DNA of 64,000 nucleotides from Clostridiales bacterium (GCA_017962145.1 JAGCVX010000038.1:94709-158708), one strand, 5' to 3'. Counted from the first letter of the stretch, positions 26,246-35,761 are shown. Program-made: numbers and translations. The notes: generated by a model not told the origin, from the sequence alone.

Positions 26246-26457
26246 GAAAGAGTGGTACCAAATGAGCAAATTCTTCAGTTTTATGCAACTGGTGTGTTGA
26301 AAGAGTGGCACTAAACGAGCAGATTCTTGGGTCTTATGCAACTGGTGTGTTGAAAAAGTGGCACTAAATGAGCAGATTCTTCAGTCTTATGCAACTAGGA
26401 CGTAGAAAGAGTGGCACTAAACGAGCCAATACTTCGGTTTTATGCAACTATGTTTTT
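26246..26457 (+). repeat. Four tandem copies of a 53-bp repeat
   Basis: Units start at 26246, 26299, 26352 and 26405, exactly 53 bases apart. Each begins GAAA(G/A)AGTGG, continues (C/T)AC(T/C)AAA(C/T)GAGC, and has CTT..GT(C/T)TTATGCAACT in the second half. The last 8-10 bases diverge in units 3 and 4. All parts repeat, so there are no unique spacers. Because 53 is not a multiple of 3 the array cannot encode a repeated peptide. It fills much of a 437-base gap (26181-26617) between thrS and the convergent P-loop gene; the rest (26458-26547) shows nothing I can identify. Confidence 0.9.
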
Positions 26458-26547
26458 TGCCGTCGGCTTCTTTGCGATGAATCTGCTTGAAATGCACTGA
26501 AGGTCGAAAAGATAGTTGAGGACGAGACGAATGAGTGTGCAATAAAG

Positions 26548-26577
26548 AAGGGACTGTCTCTAGTGAGGCAGTCCCTT
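26548..26577. terminator. Hairpin between convergent genes, probable terminator
   Basis: AAGGGACTG (26548-26556) pairs with CAGTCCCTT (26569-26577), with TCTC/GAGG extending the stem. Flanking T-runs are weak on both strands, so it could act in either direction. Confidence 0.55.
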
Positions 26578-26617
26578 TCGTATCTATTTAATTGTAGGAT
26601 GCGCTGTTTATATAAAC

Positions 26618-27022
26618 TCAGCAGTACTTGGTTACGCTCTCAGGAAGCACGTTAGCCGCGCGACTGCAGATAATTGTCGCTGTGATTTTGTCTCCGAGGA
26701 AAGCATTGAGTTTATCGAGGAAAACTCCGAATCTCTCGAAATCTGTTTCGCCTGTGATCTTCAGGATGCTGTCTACATAAATGTGCGTTACGTCGTAGTC
26801 CTTGGCGCAAATGCCTGCTACGAAACTTAAGAACTGTTCGAAACCTTCGACCGGATACTCATCTAAGTCTACGAGACGGACTCTGTATTTCAAAAGACGG
26901 TCGAGACGGTGTCCACGCTGGATGCATACAATATTGTTGTCCGTGGTTGCCTGCTCGTTAATATCTTCTACGAGCTGCGCTGTCTTTCCTGTTCCTTTTT
27001 CTCCTGCAATTACCTTTATCAT
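26618..27022 (-). CDS. Small P-loop ATP-binding protein
   Basis: 134 aa from the chosen ATG at 27022, which has AGGAG 9 bases upstream; in-frame codons further upstream (to 27172) cover the promoter. Walker A GEKGTGKT at 8-15 and a Walker B-like strand ending HIYVDS near 85-90. Small single-domain NTPase of a type common in Clostridia, sometimes listed as ATP-binding or 'PilT-like' protein, without a demonstrated role. Single-gene unit, divergent from the rimP operon. Confidence 0.8.
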   Translation of the reverse strand: MIKVIAGEKGTGKTAQLVEDINEQATTDNNIVCIQRGHRLDRLLKYRVRLVDLDEYPVEGFEQFLSFVAGICAKDYDVTHIYVDSILKITGETDFERFGVFLDKLNAFLGDKITATIICSRAANVLPESVTKYC

Positions 27023-27077
27023 TGGCATCATCTCCTTGTTTTGTTGATTATCCAACTGATTGTTTTGGATTAATTCT

Positions 27078-27106
27078 ATTCTACATGATATCTTGGATAA
27101 TTTGAA
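27078..27106 (-). promoter_or_regulatory. Promoter of the small P-loop gene
   Basis: On the minus strand TTCAAA (27106-27101), 17-base spacer, TAGAAT (27083-27078). Matches 4/6 and 5/6 to the consensus. The start codon is 56 bases downstream. Confidence 0.6.
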
Positions 27107-27165
27107 TAGCACTTTGAAGAATTTCTTGGTTAAAATTGTGTAAATAAAACAAAGGAAGGGCATAA

Positions 27166-27213
27166 ATGTCAAAGAAGAAGAAAATCATTGCATTATATAG
27201 GAATAAGTGTTAA
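27166..27213 (+). CDS. Possible 15-codon leader peptide before rimP
   Basis: ATG at 27166 preceded by AAAGGAAGGG (5 bases away) opens MSKKKKIIALYRNKC and stops at 27211-27213. A GC-rich hairpin with a T-run lies 31 bases further on. The ribosome site is good, but the ORF is very short and no clear promoter is seen upstream. It may instead be chance. Confidence 0.25.
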   Translation: MSKKKKIIALYRNKC

Positions 27214-27221
27214 CATACTAT

Positions 27222-27230
27222 TGCTAGAAT
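27222..27230 (+). promoter_or_regulatory. Possible extended -10 promoter of the rimP operon
   Basis: TGCTAGAAT, an extended -10 with TAGAAT at 27225-27230. No good -35. If used, transcription starts near 27237 and the hairpin at 27245-27266 is at the 5' end of the mRNA. Confidence 0.4.
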
Positions 27231-27244
27231 AGTTGTTGACAACG

Positions 27245-27273
27245 AGAGTGGGTCTTGGCCCGCTCTTTTGTTT
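27245..27273 (+). terminator. Hairpin plus T-run in the rimP leader
   Basis: AGAGTGGG (27245-27252) pairs with CCCGCTCT (27259-27266) with one G-U pair, then TTTGTTT. It has the form of a terminator in front of the rimP-nusA-infB operon. It could be an attenuator, or a 5' stabilising hairpin if transcription begins at 27237. Confidence 0.5.
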
Positions 27274-27292
27274 ATCAGAAAGTTGAGGTTGT

Positions 27293-27754
27293 ATGGCAGG
27301 AAGATCGAAAGTCGCACAGGATGCTTTTGATATCGCGGAACCCATCGTGAAATCCATGGGATTTGACCTGGTGGACTGCGAGTACAAGAAGGAAGGACAG
27401 TACTATTTCCTCCGTCTTTTTATCGATAAGCGCGGCGGTATCTCGATCGAGGACTGCGAGGCGGTCAGCCGTGAGGTAGACAGTGCTCTCGAAGGAAAAC
27501 TCCATGCAGATCCGGACTATTTTGAAGTGTCTTCGCCCGGCGCGACAAGACCGTTCTCCAGCCTTTCGGACTATGTACGTCATCTGGATGAAGAGATCGA
27601 AGTCTCTTTCTTTTCTCCGGTACAGGGTCAGAAACATGTAGAAGGGATCATCAAGAGCGCAGACGAAGAGAAACTGGTTTTAGCTGTCAACGGTGAGGAC
27701 TGGGAGATCGAGTGGCCCCAGATCGCCAAGGCACAACGCACAATACGTTTTTAA
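27293..27754 (+). CDS. rimP: Ribosome maturation factor RimP
   Basis: 153 aa, needed for maturation of the 30S subunit. Typical RimP N-terminal alpha/beta domain with YFLRLFIDKRGGISIEDCEAVSRE and VSSPGATRP (usual VSSPGLDRPL), followed by the C-terminal SH3-like barrel. First gene of the rimP-nusA-rnpM-ylxQ-infB-rbfA operon. Length normal. Confidence 0.96.
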   Translation: MAGRSKVAQDAFDIAEPIVKSMGFDLVDCEYKKEGQYYFLRLFIDKRGGISIEDCEAVSREVDSALEGKLHADPDYFEVSSPGATRPFSSLSDYVRHLDEEIEVSFFSPVQGQKHVEGIIKSADEEKLVLAVNGEDWEIEWPQIAKAQRTIRF

Positions 27755-27791
27755 AGCTTGAACACATATAGCAGAATAAAGGAGAGATTTT

Positions 27792-28931
27792 ATGAAAAAC
27801 GAAGAACTGTTACAAGCGATCCACGCACTGGCCAAGGAAAGAGGCATCGATGAGGAAGTCCTTTTTGAGGCGATCGAAGAAGCTATCGTAGCTGCTTTTA
27901 AGAGAGAGTTCTCTGACGCAAAGCAGAACGAGCAGGTATTTGCCGAGATCGATCGTGAGACCGGTGATATGTATGTATACGAAGTCGTGGAGGTCGTTGC
28001 GGAAGTAACAAATCCGAAGACACAGATCTCTCTTGCCGAGGCCAAGGAAATCGACCCGGATCTGGAAGAAGGCGATACCATTGAGATGACGATCGATGTA
28101 GAGTCTCTCGGACGTCTTGCTGCAAGTGCTGCAAAGAGCGCGATCAGCAAGAAGCTTCGTGATACGGAAAATGACCGTATCCAGTCTGAGTTCTCCGACA
28201 AGATCGGTGAGCTGGCTTCCGGTGTGATCCAGAGAAGTGATAACCGTTTCGTATTCGTTGATATCGGACGTGCAGAAGCGACCCTCCCGAGACAGGAGCA
28301 GGTCAAGGACGAGGATTATTCCTTCAACAAGAGAATGAAGTTCCTCATCCTCCGTGTGGAAACACAGAAGGAGCGTCCGGTGATCATCGTTTCCAGAAGC
28401 CATCCGTTCCTGGTAAAGAAGCTCCTGGAGCAGGAAGTTCCGGAGATCCACGACGGTATCGTCGAGATCGTTTCCGTTGCACGTGAGGCAGGTTCCCGTT
28501 CGAAGGTTGCTGTTGTATCCCGTGATCCGGATGTAGATCCGCTCGGCGCATGCGTAGGTCAGCGTGGTGCACGTATCCAGGCGATCATGGATGAGCTCGG
28601 TCAGGAAAAGATCGACGTGATCCAGTACAGCGAGGATCCGGCAGTATATATCAGCAATGCACTCTCTCCGGCTAAGGTTGAGCGTGTTGATACAGAGATC
28701 ATCACCAACGAGGATGGCACACAGGAGAAGAACGCACAGGTAGTTGTTCCGGATCAGCAGTACTCTCTGGCGATCGGCAGAAGCGGACAGAACGTTCGTC
28801 TGGCTGCACGTCTTACAGGCTGGAAGATCGACATCAAGAGCACTTCCCAGTTCCAGCAGATGGTTCAGAATGATTTTGTTGCCAACTTCACGATCGCTGA
28901 AGATACAGAGAACACAGAAGAGCAGGCATAA
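27792..28931 (+). CDS. nusA: Transcription termination/antitermination factor NusA
   Basis: 379 aa. N-terminal RNA polymerase-binding domain (1-130), S1 domain at about 135-200 (SGVIQRSDNRFVFVDIGRAEA), KH1 with DPLGACVGQRGARI and KH2 with YSLAIGRSGQNVRLAARLTGW. It lacks the acidic C-terminal repeats of E. coli NusA, as is normal for Bacillota. Modulates pausing and termination; also bound up with processing of rRNA. RBS AAAGGAG. Confidence 0.98.
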   Translation: MKNEELLQAIHALAKERGIDEEVLFEAIEEAIVAAFKREFSDAKQNEQVFAEIDRETGDMYVYEVVEVVAEVTNPKTQISLAEAKEIDPDLEEGDTIEMTIDVESLGRLAASAAKSAISKKLRDTENDRIQSEFSDKIGELASGVIQRSDNRFVFVDIGRAEATLPRQEQVKDEDYSFNKRMKFLILRVETQKERPVIIVSRSHPFLVKKLLEQEVPEIHDGIVEIVSVAREAGSRSKVAVVSRDPDVDPLGACVGQRGARIQAIMDELGQEKIDVIQYSEDPAVYISNALSPAKVERVDTEIITNEDGTQEKNAQVVVPDQQYSLAIGRSGQNVRLAARLTGWKIDIKSTSQFQQMVQNDFVANFTIAEDTENTEEQA

Positions 28932-28953
28932 GGAATAAGAAGACAGGAAAGAC

Positions 28954-29223
28954 ATGGCAAAGAAGATACCGATGAGAATGTGCGTAAGCTGCCGTGAGCG
29001 CTTCGCAAAAAAAGATCTGATCCGTATAGTGGCGACACCGGACGGAGAGGTGAAAGTCGATCCGACGGGGAGAATGCCCGGCCGCGGCGCGTATGTGTGC
29101 CACGATCCCGAGTGCATGAAGAAAGCTGTACAGCAGCAGAAACTGGATCGCGGACTTCATTGCAAGGTTGATCCGGATATGGTAAGTCCTCTTCTTGAAA
29201 ACGAGGAAGGGGAAAACGGATGA
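28954..29223 (+). CDS. rnpM: YlxR family protein (RNase P modulator RnpM)
   Basis: 89 aa. The family signature is clear: MRMCVSCRER near residues 7-16 and GRGAYVCHDPEC near 43-54. YlxR of Bacillus binds RNase P RNA and lowers its activity. Between nusA and ylxQ as in most Bacillota. Its stop overlaps the next start (ATGA). Confidence 0.93.
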   Translation: MAKKIPMRMCVSCRERFAKKDLIRIVATPDGEVKVDPTGRMPGRGAYVCHDPECMKKAVQQQKLDRGLHCKVDPDMVSPLLENEEGENG

Positions 29224-29585
29224 AGAAAGAAGAACCGAAAAAACCGGTGACAAAAGAGAGGATCTTAAAGACCATCGGACTTGCTTACCGGGCATCACTT
29301 CTTACATCCGGATTTGATGCGATCGAACTGGCGCTTCACGCAGGCGCCGTAGCACTTCTGCTCATCGCTACGGACGGTTCGGTCAAACAAAGAGAAAAAC
29401 TGCGGCGGATCGCAAACGAGGAAGAGACCGAAGTTCGGGATCTGGCAAGCAGTGAAGAGCTCGGAAGAGCGATCGGGAAAGATTCCCGCATCGCGATCGC
29501 GGTACTGGATGAGGGTATGGCGAAGAAACTGAAACAGCTCATCGATACATGGAAGTTTGAAACATCTGCGGATAGTGCAGATTAA
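29220..29585 (+). CDS. L7Ae-family ribosomal protein YlxQ
   Basis: 121 aa. L7Ae/L30e/S12e/Gadd45 fold: ILKTIGLAYRASLLTSGFDA at the start, then a strand of ALLLIATDGS and the loop KQREKLRRIA. Related proteins bind kink-turn RNA. The start overlaps the rnpM stop by 4 bases. Conserved place between nusA and infB. Precise role unproven. Confidence 0.9.
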   Translation: MKKEEPKKPVTKERILKTIGLAYRASLLTSGFDAIELALHAGAVALLLIATDGSVKQREKLRRIANEEETEVRDLASSEELGRAIGKDSRIAIAVLDEGMAKKLKQLIDTWKFETSADSAD

Positions 29586-29600
29586 ATGCAGGAGGAAACA

Positions 29601-32414
29601 ATGGCAGAAAAAGAGAAGAAGCAAGCAAAACCAGAAGAAAAGACAGAAACGAAAGTTGAATCTTCCCTGGGACCGCAAAAGACAGTCAGTGGTATTTCCG
29701 GTACCAAGACTCTTCGTGTCGGTCGTGTAAACAAGAAGGCCAAGAAACCTCCGGTTGAGGAAGAAGCGGCAAAGGCAGAAGAGAAGAAAGAAGCTGTGGC
29801 AGAAACTCCCGCAAAGCCGGTCGAAGCACCGAAGGCAGAAGCTCCGGTAAAGGCCAAGAAAGCAGCGGAAGAAAAGCCGCAGGAAAAAGAAGAAGAGCCG
29901 AAGGCAAAAGCCCCGGCTAAGAAAGCTGCGGCAAAAAAAGCAGAAGAAAAGCCTGCTGAAGTAAAAGAAGAAGCACCAAAGCCTGCTGAGCCGGTCAAGA
30001 AAGAAGAGCCGAAAGCAGAAGCACCGAAGGAAGAACCGAAGCCGAAGGCAGAGGCTCCGAAGGAAGGACCGCGTCTTTCTTCTGCAGTAGTTAAGGCTCC
30101 GTCTGCCGGTTATACACGTGAGACATCCACATTCGTACGTTCTTCTTATGACAACAGAAGACAGAACGGCGGATATCAGGGTGACAGAAGATCCGGCGGT
30201 TACCAGGGCAACAGAGAAGACAGACCGCAGGGCGGACGTTCGCAGGGTGGTTCCTTCTCTTCCAACAAGGGCCAAAGAGGCGGAAACTTCGGCGGATATA
30301 CTCCGAAGGATAAGGACGACGACGATATCTACAACAACAATAGAAATCAGCCGAAGCGTTCTTCGAAGCCGAAGCAGGATCTGCCGCCGGAAGCAACAAA
30401 AGAGAAGGCAAACTTCGCGGCTCGTGACGCATATGAGAAGAGCCGTAAGGATCCGCAGAAGGATTCCAAGAAGGATAACGCAAAATCCACAACGAACAAC
30501 GATCGCCGTTCCGGCAACAAGCGTGCCAACCAGTTTACCGGTAACGCTTCGGATCTGCTTTCCGATGATTCCGTTCTGGATTCGATGTACATGGGCAACA
30601 AGGGCAAGAAGAAGGTGAAGCGCCAGTCTTTCGTAGCGGCTGCACCGGTTGTGAAGCCTGCTCTGACCCATGTTGAGCTCCCGCCGTTTATCACGGTAAA
30701 AGAACTGGCTGAAGGTCTCGAGAAGAGAAGTGCCGATGTTATCAAGACTCTTATGATGATGGGCATGCTCGTTACTTTGAACCAGGAACTCGATTACGAT
30801 ACAGCCGCTCTGGTTGCTTCGGAATACGGAATCACAGCTGAGCCGATCGTAGAGGTTACAGAAGAAGATATCCTCTTCGACGAAGGCGAAGATAAAGAAG
30901 AGAACATGAAACCGCGTCCGCCGATCGTGGTTGTTATGGGTCACGTTGACCATGGTAAAACATCCCTGCTCGACAAGATCCGTTCCACCTCCGTTGTTAA
31001 GGGCGAGGCCGGCGGTATCACGCAGCACATCGGTGCTTATACCGTTCGCTGCAAGGGACGTCAGATCACCTTCCTCGACACCCCTGGTCACGAAGCATTT
31101 ACAACGATGCGTGCCCGTGGTGCTCAGGTTACGGATATCGCGATCCTGGTCGTTGCCGCAGATGACGGTGTCATGCCGCAGACCATCGAGGCGATCAACC
31201 ATGCACGTGCTGCAAATACAGAGATCATCGTAGCCATTACGAAGATCGATAAAGTGGGTGCAAACCCGGATAAGGTTAAGCAGGAGCTTTCTTCTCAGGG
31301 ACTCCTTCCTGAGGAATGGGGCGGATCCACGATCATGGTTCCGGTTTCCAGTAAGTCCGGTGAAGGTATCGATGACCTTCTCGAGATGGTGCTGCTTACC
31401 GCAGATGTTATGGAACTCAAGGCGGATCCGAAGCGTCAGGCAAAGGGTACCGTTATCGAGGCAAAGCTGGATAAGAACAGAGGTGCGGTTGCAACCGTAC
31501 TCGTTCAGCGTGGTACACTGCGTGCCGGTGATACAGTTGTTACCGGTCCGATCTTCGGTCACATCCGTGCGATGTACGATGAGCATGGCGCGCCGCAGAA
31601 GAAAGCCGGTCCGTCTGTTCCGGTCGAGATCTTAGGTCTTCCGGAAGTGCCGGAGGCTGGTGAGACATTCTATGCCGTAACCGATGAGAAGATGGCCCGT
31701 CAGCTCGTTGAAAAGAGAAAGATCAAGCAGAGAGAAGAACAGCTGCATAAGTCTTCCCGCATGACGCTCGAGACACTTTCTCAGGTACTGGCCGAGGGCG
31801 AGATCAAGGATCTCAACCTTATCATCAAGGCAGACGTACAGGGTTCCGTCGAGGCGGTTACCCAGTCTCTCGAAAAGCTCACCAACGACGAAGTCCGCGT
31901 CAAGGTTATCCATGGTGGTGTTGGTACCATTACCGAGTCGGATGTTACGCTCGCAGATGTATCTAACGCGATCATCATCGGCTTTAATGTTCGTCCGAGT
32001 GCCATCGTTATGGAACAGGCCAAGGAAGTCGGCGTAGACATCAAGCTCTACAGCGTTATCTATAATGCGATCGAAGATATCGAAGCAGCGATGCGCGGTA
32101 TGCTCAAGCCGCAGTTCGAAGAAGTCGTTCTCGGTCATGTCGAGATCCGTCAGACCTTCAAGGTATCTTCTGTCGGTACCATCGGTGGTGCTTACGTTAC
32201 AGATGGTAAGATCCTGCGTACATCCGAAGTCCGTATCGTTCGTAACGGTATCGTTGTACACCAGGGCAAGCTTGCATCCCTGAAGCGTTTCAAGGATGAC
32301 GCCAAGGAAGTTGCTGCCGGCTATGAGTGCGGTATCTCCATCGAGAACTACAACGATATCGAAGAAGGCGATATCGTCGAAGTATTCGAGATGCAGGAGA
32401 TCAAGAGAAAGTAA
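29601..32414 (+). CDS. infB: Translation initiation factor IF-2
   Basis: GTPase that brings fMet-tRNA to the ribosome and joins the subunits. 937 aa from the ATG after AGGAGG; an ATG 15 bases earlier overlaps the ribosome site. The N-terminus (about 1-165) is Lys/Glu/Ala/Pro-rich; residues about 170-240 are a Gly/Arg/Asn/Gln-rich low-complexity stretch ([16 protein letters not shown] style); then the IF2-N helical domain. The G domain has GHVDHGKT near 447-454, DTPGHEAF and TKIDK. Domains II to IV follow and are complete (end FEMQEIKRK). Larger than many Bacillota IF2 because of the N-terminal part. Confidence 0.98.
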   Translation: MAEKEKKQAKPEEKTETKVESSLGPQKTVSGISGTKTLRVGRVNKKAKKPPVEEEAAKAEEKKEAVAETPAKPVEAPKAEAPVKAKKAAEEKPQEKEEEPKAKAPAKKAAAKKAEEKPAEVKEEAPKPAEPVKKEEPKAEAPKEEPKPKAEAPKEGPRLSSAVVKAPSAGYTRETSTFVRSSYDNRRQNGGYQGDRRSGGYQGNREDRPQGGRSQGGSFSSNKGQRGGNFGGYTPKDKDDDDIYNNNRNQPKRSSKPKQDLPPEATKEKANFAARDAYEKSRKDPQKDSKKDNAKSTTNNDRRSGNKRANQFTGNASDLLSDDSVLDSMYMGNKGKKKVKRQSFVAAAPVVKPALTHVELPPFITVKELAEGLEKRSADVIKTLMMMGMLVTLNQELDYDTAALVASEYGITAEPIVEVTEEDILFDEGEDKEENMKPRPPIVVVMGHVDHGKTSLLDKIRSTSVVKGEAGGITQHIGAYTVRCKGRQITFLDTPGHEAFTTMRARGAQVTDIAILVVAADDGVMPQTIEAINHARAANTEIIVAITKIDKVGANPDKVKQELSSQGLLPEEWGGSTIMVPVSSKSGEGIDDLLEMVLLTADVMELKADPKRQAKGTVIEAKLDKNRGAVATVLVQRGTLRAGDTVVTGPIFGHIRAMYDEHGAPQKKAGPSVPVEILGLPEVPEAGETFYAVTDEKMARQLVEKRKIKQREEQLHKSSRMTLETLSQVLAEGEIKDLNLIIKADVQGSVEAVTQSLEKLTNDEVRVKVIHGGVGTITESDVTLADVSNAIIIGFNVRPSAIVMEQAKEVGVDIKLYSVIYNAIEDIEAAMRGMLKPQFEEVVLGHVEIRQTFKVSSVGTIGGAYVTDGKILRTSEVRIVRNGIVVHQGKLASLKRFKDDAKEVAAGYECGISIENYNDIEEGDIVEVFEMQEIKRK

Positions 32415-32431
32415 AGGCAGAGTAAAAAGAT

Positions 32432-32806
32432 ATGAGACAGAATCGAGCTGCCCGTGTGGGCGACGAGATGCAGAAAGTAATATCCCAGCTTCTCCTGACA
32501 GAGGTCAAGGATCCCCGTATCCCTATGATGACTTCTGTTCTGGAGGTGCGTATGTCCTCGGATCTGACCCATGCTACGATCTTTCTTTCCGTATATGGTA
32601 CGGAAGAAGAAAAGAGAGCGTGCATGGCAGCGATGGAACGTGCATCCGGATTTATCCGAAGCCAGGTAGCCAGACGGATCAAGCTCCGTGTGGCTCCGGA
32701 ACTGCACTTCAAGCTGGATGAGTCGATCCAGAAGAGTATGGAATTGATGGATTTGATCGACAAGACGATTCAGGAGGATCAGCGCCGAGCCCATGGAGAT
32801 GAGTGA
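32432..32806 (+). CDS. rbfA: Ribosome-binding factor A
   Basis: 124 aa KH-like protein that acts in late 30S assembly. Signature seen: RVGDEMQKVISQLLLTEVKDPRI and VSVTHVEVSSDL-like segment TSVLEVRMSSDLTHATIFLSVY, and PELHFKLDESI. Overlaps the following phosphoesterase gene by 14 bases. Confidence 0.96.
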   Translation: MRQNRAARVGDEMQKVISQLLLTEVKDPRIPMMTSVLEVRMSSDLTHATIFLSVYGTEEEKRACMAAMERASGFIRSQVARRIKLRVAPELHFKLDESIQKSMELMDLIDKTIQEDQRRAHGDE

Positions 32807-33812
32807 TTTCGCCAAGAAGGTATATCCTTTACTGGAAAAAGCAGAAGGAAAACAGATCCAGATCTTTCCGCACGCCCGTGTGGATGGAGACTGTGTCGGA
32901 ACCGCCGTGGCTTTAGCCGCAGCGCTCGGCAAGCTGGACCTGGACGCTTCTGTGATCCTTGAGTGCGAGATCCCTCCGCGCCTTGCGTTTATGCAGGTGC
33001 CGGATTCCATGCTGACTGTCATCTCGGAAGACAATCAAGAAGAAATCATAAAGAAACAGGGCGTTGCATTTGCCGTAGACTGTTCCGAAGGAAGCCGCAT
33101 GGGTGGCGCACAGGCCATCTTTGATCAGGCTGCAACGAAGGTCGTGATCGACCATCACGTATCTTCCAATATGGAATCGGAATATACCTATGTGCAGGCG
33201 CGTTCTGCGTCTTGTGCCGAACTGATGTATCTGTTCCTTAGAGAACTCGAGAGCATCAGCGGCAAGACATTGCTTGACCGGTTCATCGCGGACTGCCTGA
33301 TGGTAGGTATCCAGTCCGACTCCGGCAAGTTCTCCTATGAAAATACCAAAGCCAGCACATTCCGCATCGCGGCGGATCTGATGGAGCTGGGGGCGAATGT
33401 CACGGACAACGCATATCATCTCTTCGATGAGACAAGTGAAGGAAAAGTCCTTCTGCACGGTCAGGCGCTGTCCGGCATGAAGCTTTATGCGGACGGCCGT
33501 ATCGCGATCACCAAGATCACCCGCGCCATGATGGAGCAGACACGTGCTCCGGAGGGCGCAGCAGACGGTGTGGTCAATGTCCTTCGCGATATCGATAGCG
33601 TTCTTGCGGCATTCGTGATCAGAGAAAATGAAGATGGCGTGCTGCGCGTAAACTGCCGTACCAAGGTAGGATTTGACGCGGCGGCATTTGCCCAGACATT
33701 CGGCGGCGGCGGACATCACCGCGCAGCCGGGTTTAACAGTAAAGACATGTCTATCGACGAGTTCGAAAAGACGATCGTCGAGCGTGCGACAGCTTATCTG
33801 GAGCAAGAATGA
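32793..33812 (+). CDS. nrnA: DHH-DHHA1 family phosphoesterase (NrnA-like oligoribonuclease/pAp phosphatase)
   Basis: 339 aa. DHH motifs: HARVDGDCVG (near 28-37), VDCSEGSRMG, VIDHHVSS (the DHH itself) and, in the DHHA1 part, GGGGHHRAAGF near the end. The family degrades nanoRNAs and dephosphorylates pAp. Place between rbfA and truB is the standard one in Bacillota. Start at 32793 overlaps rbfA; an ATG two codons later is equally possible. The stop overlaps truB (ATGA). Confidence 0.93.
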   Translation: MEMSDFAKKVYPLLEKAEGKQIQIFPHARVDGDCVGTAVALAAALGKLDLDASVILECEIPPRLAFMQVPDSMLTVISEDNQEEIIKKQGVAFAVDCSEGSRMGGAQAIFDQAATKVVIDHHVSSNMESEYTYVQARSASCAELMYLFLRELESISGKTLLDRFIADCLMVGIQSDSGKFSYENTKASTFRIAADLMELGANVTDNAYHLFDETSEGKVLLHGQALSGMKLYADGRIAITKITRAMMEQTRAPEGAADGVVNVLRDIDSVLAAFVIRENEDGVLRVNCRTKVGFDAAAFAQTFGGGGHHRAAGFNSKDMSIDEFEKTIVERATAYLEQE

Positions 33813-34771
33813 CAGCGGTTTCCGACATTAGTGGACTGATCCTGGTAGATAAGCCGGAAGGGATGACATCCTTTTCGGTCGTTTCGCGTATCCGCCGTAT
33901 CCTCGGCATCAAGAAAGCCGGTCACGCCGGAACGCTCGATCCTTTTGCCACAGGTCTTCTGACGATCGCTGCCGGGCAGAGCACGAGAGTGCTCCGGTAT
34001 CTCGAACATGACGGGAAGACCTACCGCGCAACGATGGGACTTGGCAGGATCACTTCCACTGGCGATATCGAAGGGGAGACCATCGGAGGCCGTATTCCCG
34101 ACGATACCGAGCGAAATGCACTGTCGGAGACAAACTATCAGCAGATAAAAGATGCGATCAGCAGTATGGTCGGCGAGATCACACAGGTTCCGTCGGCGTA
34201 TTCGGCGATCAAGATCGCGGGCCGTCCGGCCTATGACTATGCCAGAAAGGGTCAGGAGGTCGAGATCCCAAGCCGAAAGGTGACGATCCACGAGATCCTG
34301 GTTCACAGGATCTGGGAAGAAGAGGGCGAGATCCGTGTGGACATGACGGTTTCCTGCTCCAAAGGAACGTATATCCGAACACTTTGCGAAGATATCGGAC
34401 AAAAACTCGGATGGGGCGGTTACTGCGTCGCGCTCAGACGAATCCGAAGCGGTGCATTTGACATAGAAAATGCATATACACTTGAAGCCATCGAGGAGAT
34501 GGTCAAAGCAGGCGACAGAGCATTTCTCATGGATGAAAAAGAGGCGCTTTCCTCGCTTCCGTCGATCGTGGTTTCGGAACGGGAAGCAAGAGACCTGCGA
34601 AACGGCAAAAAACTTGATTTCTATATATTTAAGGATAGAATGGAAACCATAGTGGAACAGGATCCGGATGCGCGGGTCCTCGCTCTTTGGGAAGATCGTC
34701 CGGTCGCGGTGATCTATGTAGAAGATCAGGAAGGAGAAACCCTGATCCGCGAAGAAAGGGTTTTTGCATAA
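33809..34771 (+). CDS. truB: tRNA pseudouridine(55) synthase TruB
   Basis: Makes pseudouridine 55 in the T loop of tRNA. 320 aa, with LVDKPEGMTSFSVV, the catalytic Asp in HAGTLDPFATGLL (about residues 43-48) and GRPAYDYARKGQ; C-terminal PUA-like tail. 4-base overlap with nrnA; ribF follows after 3 bases. Confidence 0.97.
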   Translation: MTAVSDISGLILVDKPEGMTSFSVVSRIRRILGIKKAGHAGTLDPFATGLLTIAAGQSTRVLRYLEHDGKTYRATMGLGRITSTGDIEGETIGGRIPDDTERNALSETNYQQIKDAISSMVGEITQVPSAYSAIKIAGRPAYDYARKGQEVEIPSRKVTIHEILVHRIWEEEGEIRVDMTVSCSKGTYIRTLCEDIGQKLGWGGYCVALRRIRSGAFDIENAYTLEAIEEMVKAGDRAFLMDEKEALSSLPSIVVSEREARDLRNGKKLDFYIFKDRMETIVEQDPDARVLALWEDRPVAVIYVEDQEGETLIREERVFA

Positions 34772-34774
34772 GCC

Positions 34775-35761
34775 ATGATCGTTTGGAACTGCATTATTAA
34801 TTCGGATGGGAAACTGATCTCCACTCCTTCGAGCGCGACCGAGATCACTGCTTCGCGTGCGGTGGCACTGGGGTATTTTGACGGTGTCCATCTGGGTCAT
34901 CAGAAGATCTTCTCCACGATGCTTTCTGCCGCGAAAGAAAACCACCTTCGTGCGGCGGTACAGACTTTTGAAAATCCCCCGGCATCCAAATCCCAGAAAG
35001 GCCTGATCACGACCTATTCCGAGCGTTGCCGGCTGGTATCGGAAATGGGGATGGATGACCTGTTTGCCCTGCCGTTTAACGAGCAGGTCAAGAATATGAG
35101 CGCAGAAACCTTTATGGACGTGTGCCTCAAAGACTGGATGCATACGAAGATCGTCGTAGTCGGAAGAGACTATCACTTCGGAAGATGCAGAGAAGGCGAT
35201 ATCGAGACGCTTCGCAGCTGGGGCGAAAAGAACGGCATCGAAGTGATCGCCGTGGATCCGGAAAACTATGAGGACAGAAAGATCTCTTCGAGCTGGATCC
35301 GGGAACTCATCGCCGATGGCGATGTCGAGAAAGCGGAGATCCTGCTCGATCATCCGGTGGCGTATTCCGGCATCGTGGAAAAAGGCCAGCAGCTCGGAAG
35401 AAAACTCGGATTCCCCACGGCAAATATCCGTATTCCGAAGCAGAAGATGGTGCCGAAGTTCGGTGTATATGCTTCGATCTATCTTCACGACGGGAAAGCC
35501 TATCCGTCGATCACCAACATCGGGCTGCGCCCGACGGTGAACCAGAAAGACGATCTGCCGCTTACGGAGACGATGCTTTTTAACGAGCATTTCCAGCTTT
35601 ACGGAACAAGAGGAACCGTGCTGCTTCTTCGTTTTATCCGTCCGGAGACACAGTTTGCTTCGGTGGAGGATCTGAAGGAACAGATGATCAAGGATCAGCA
35701 GAAGGTACAGGCGTACCACGTCGCCAGACAAAAACCTGTTCGATTTCAGGGATATCTGTGA
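34775..35761 (+). CDS. ribF: Bifunctional riboflavin kinase / FAD synthetase
   Basis: Makes FMN from riboflavin and ATP, then FAD. 328 aa: N-terminal nucleotidyltransferase with GYFDGVHLGHQ (the HxGH-type motif), GRDYHFGRCREGD and SSSWIRELI; C-terminal flavokinase with GRKLGFPTANI and SITNIGLRPTVN. Normal length. Co-transcribed with truB. Confidence 0.97.
   Translation: MIVWNCIINSDGKLISTPSSATEITASRAVALGYFDGVHLGHQKIFSTMLSAAKENHLRAAVQTFENPPASKSQKGLITTYSERCRLVSEMGMDDLFALPFNEQVKNMSAETFMDVCLKDWMHTKIVVVGRDYHFGRCREGDIETLRSWGEKNGIEVIAVDPENYEDRKISSSWIRELIADGDVEKAEILLDHPVAYSGIVEKGQQLGRKLGFPTANIRIPKQKMVPKFGVYASIYLHDGKAYPSITNIGLRPTVNQKDDLPLTETMLFNEHFQLYGTRGTVLLLRFIRPETQFASVEDLKEQMIKDQQKVQAYHVARQKPVRFQGYL

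Noticed and set aside
26246..26457. CRISPR array
   Set aside because: All of the 53-bp unit is conserved; there are no unique spacers and no cas genes near.
29295..31586. 763-codon antisense frame opposite infB
   Set aside because: Composition is an artefact of the Lys/Glu/Ala/Gly codons of IF-2 read backwards; no start site.
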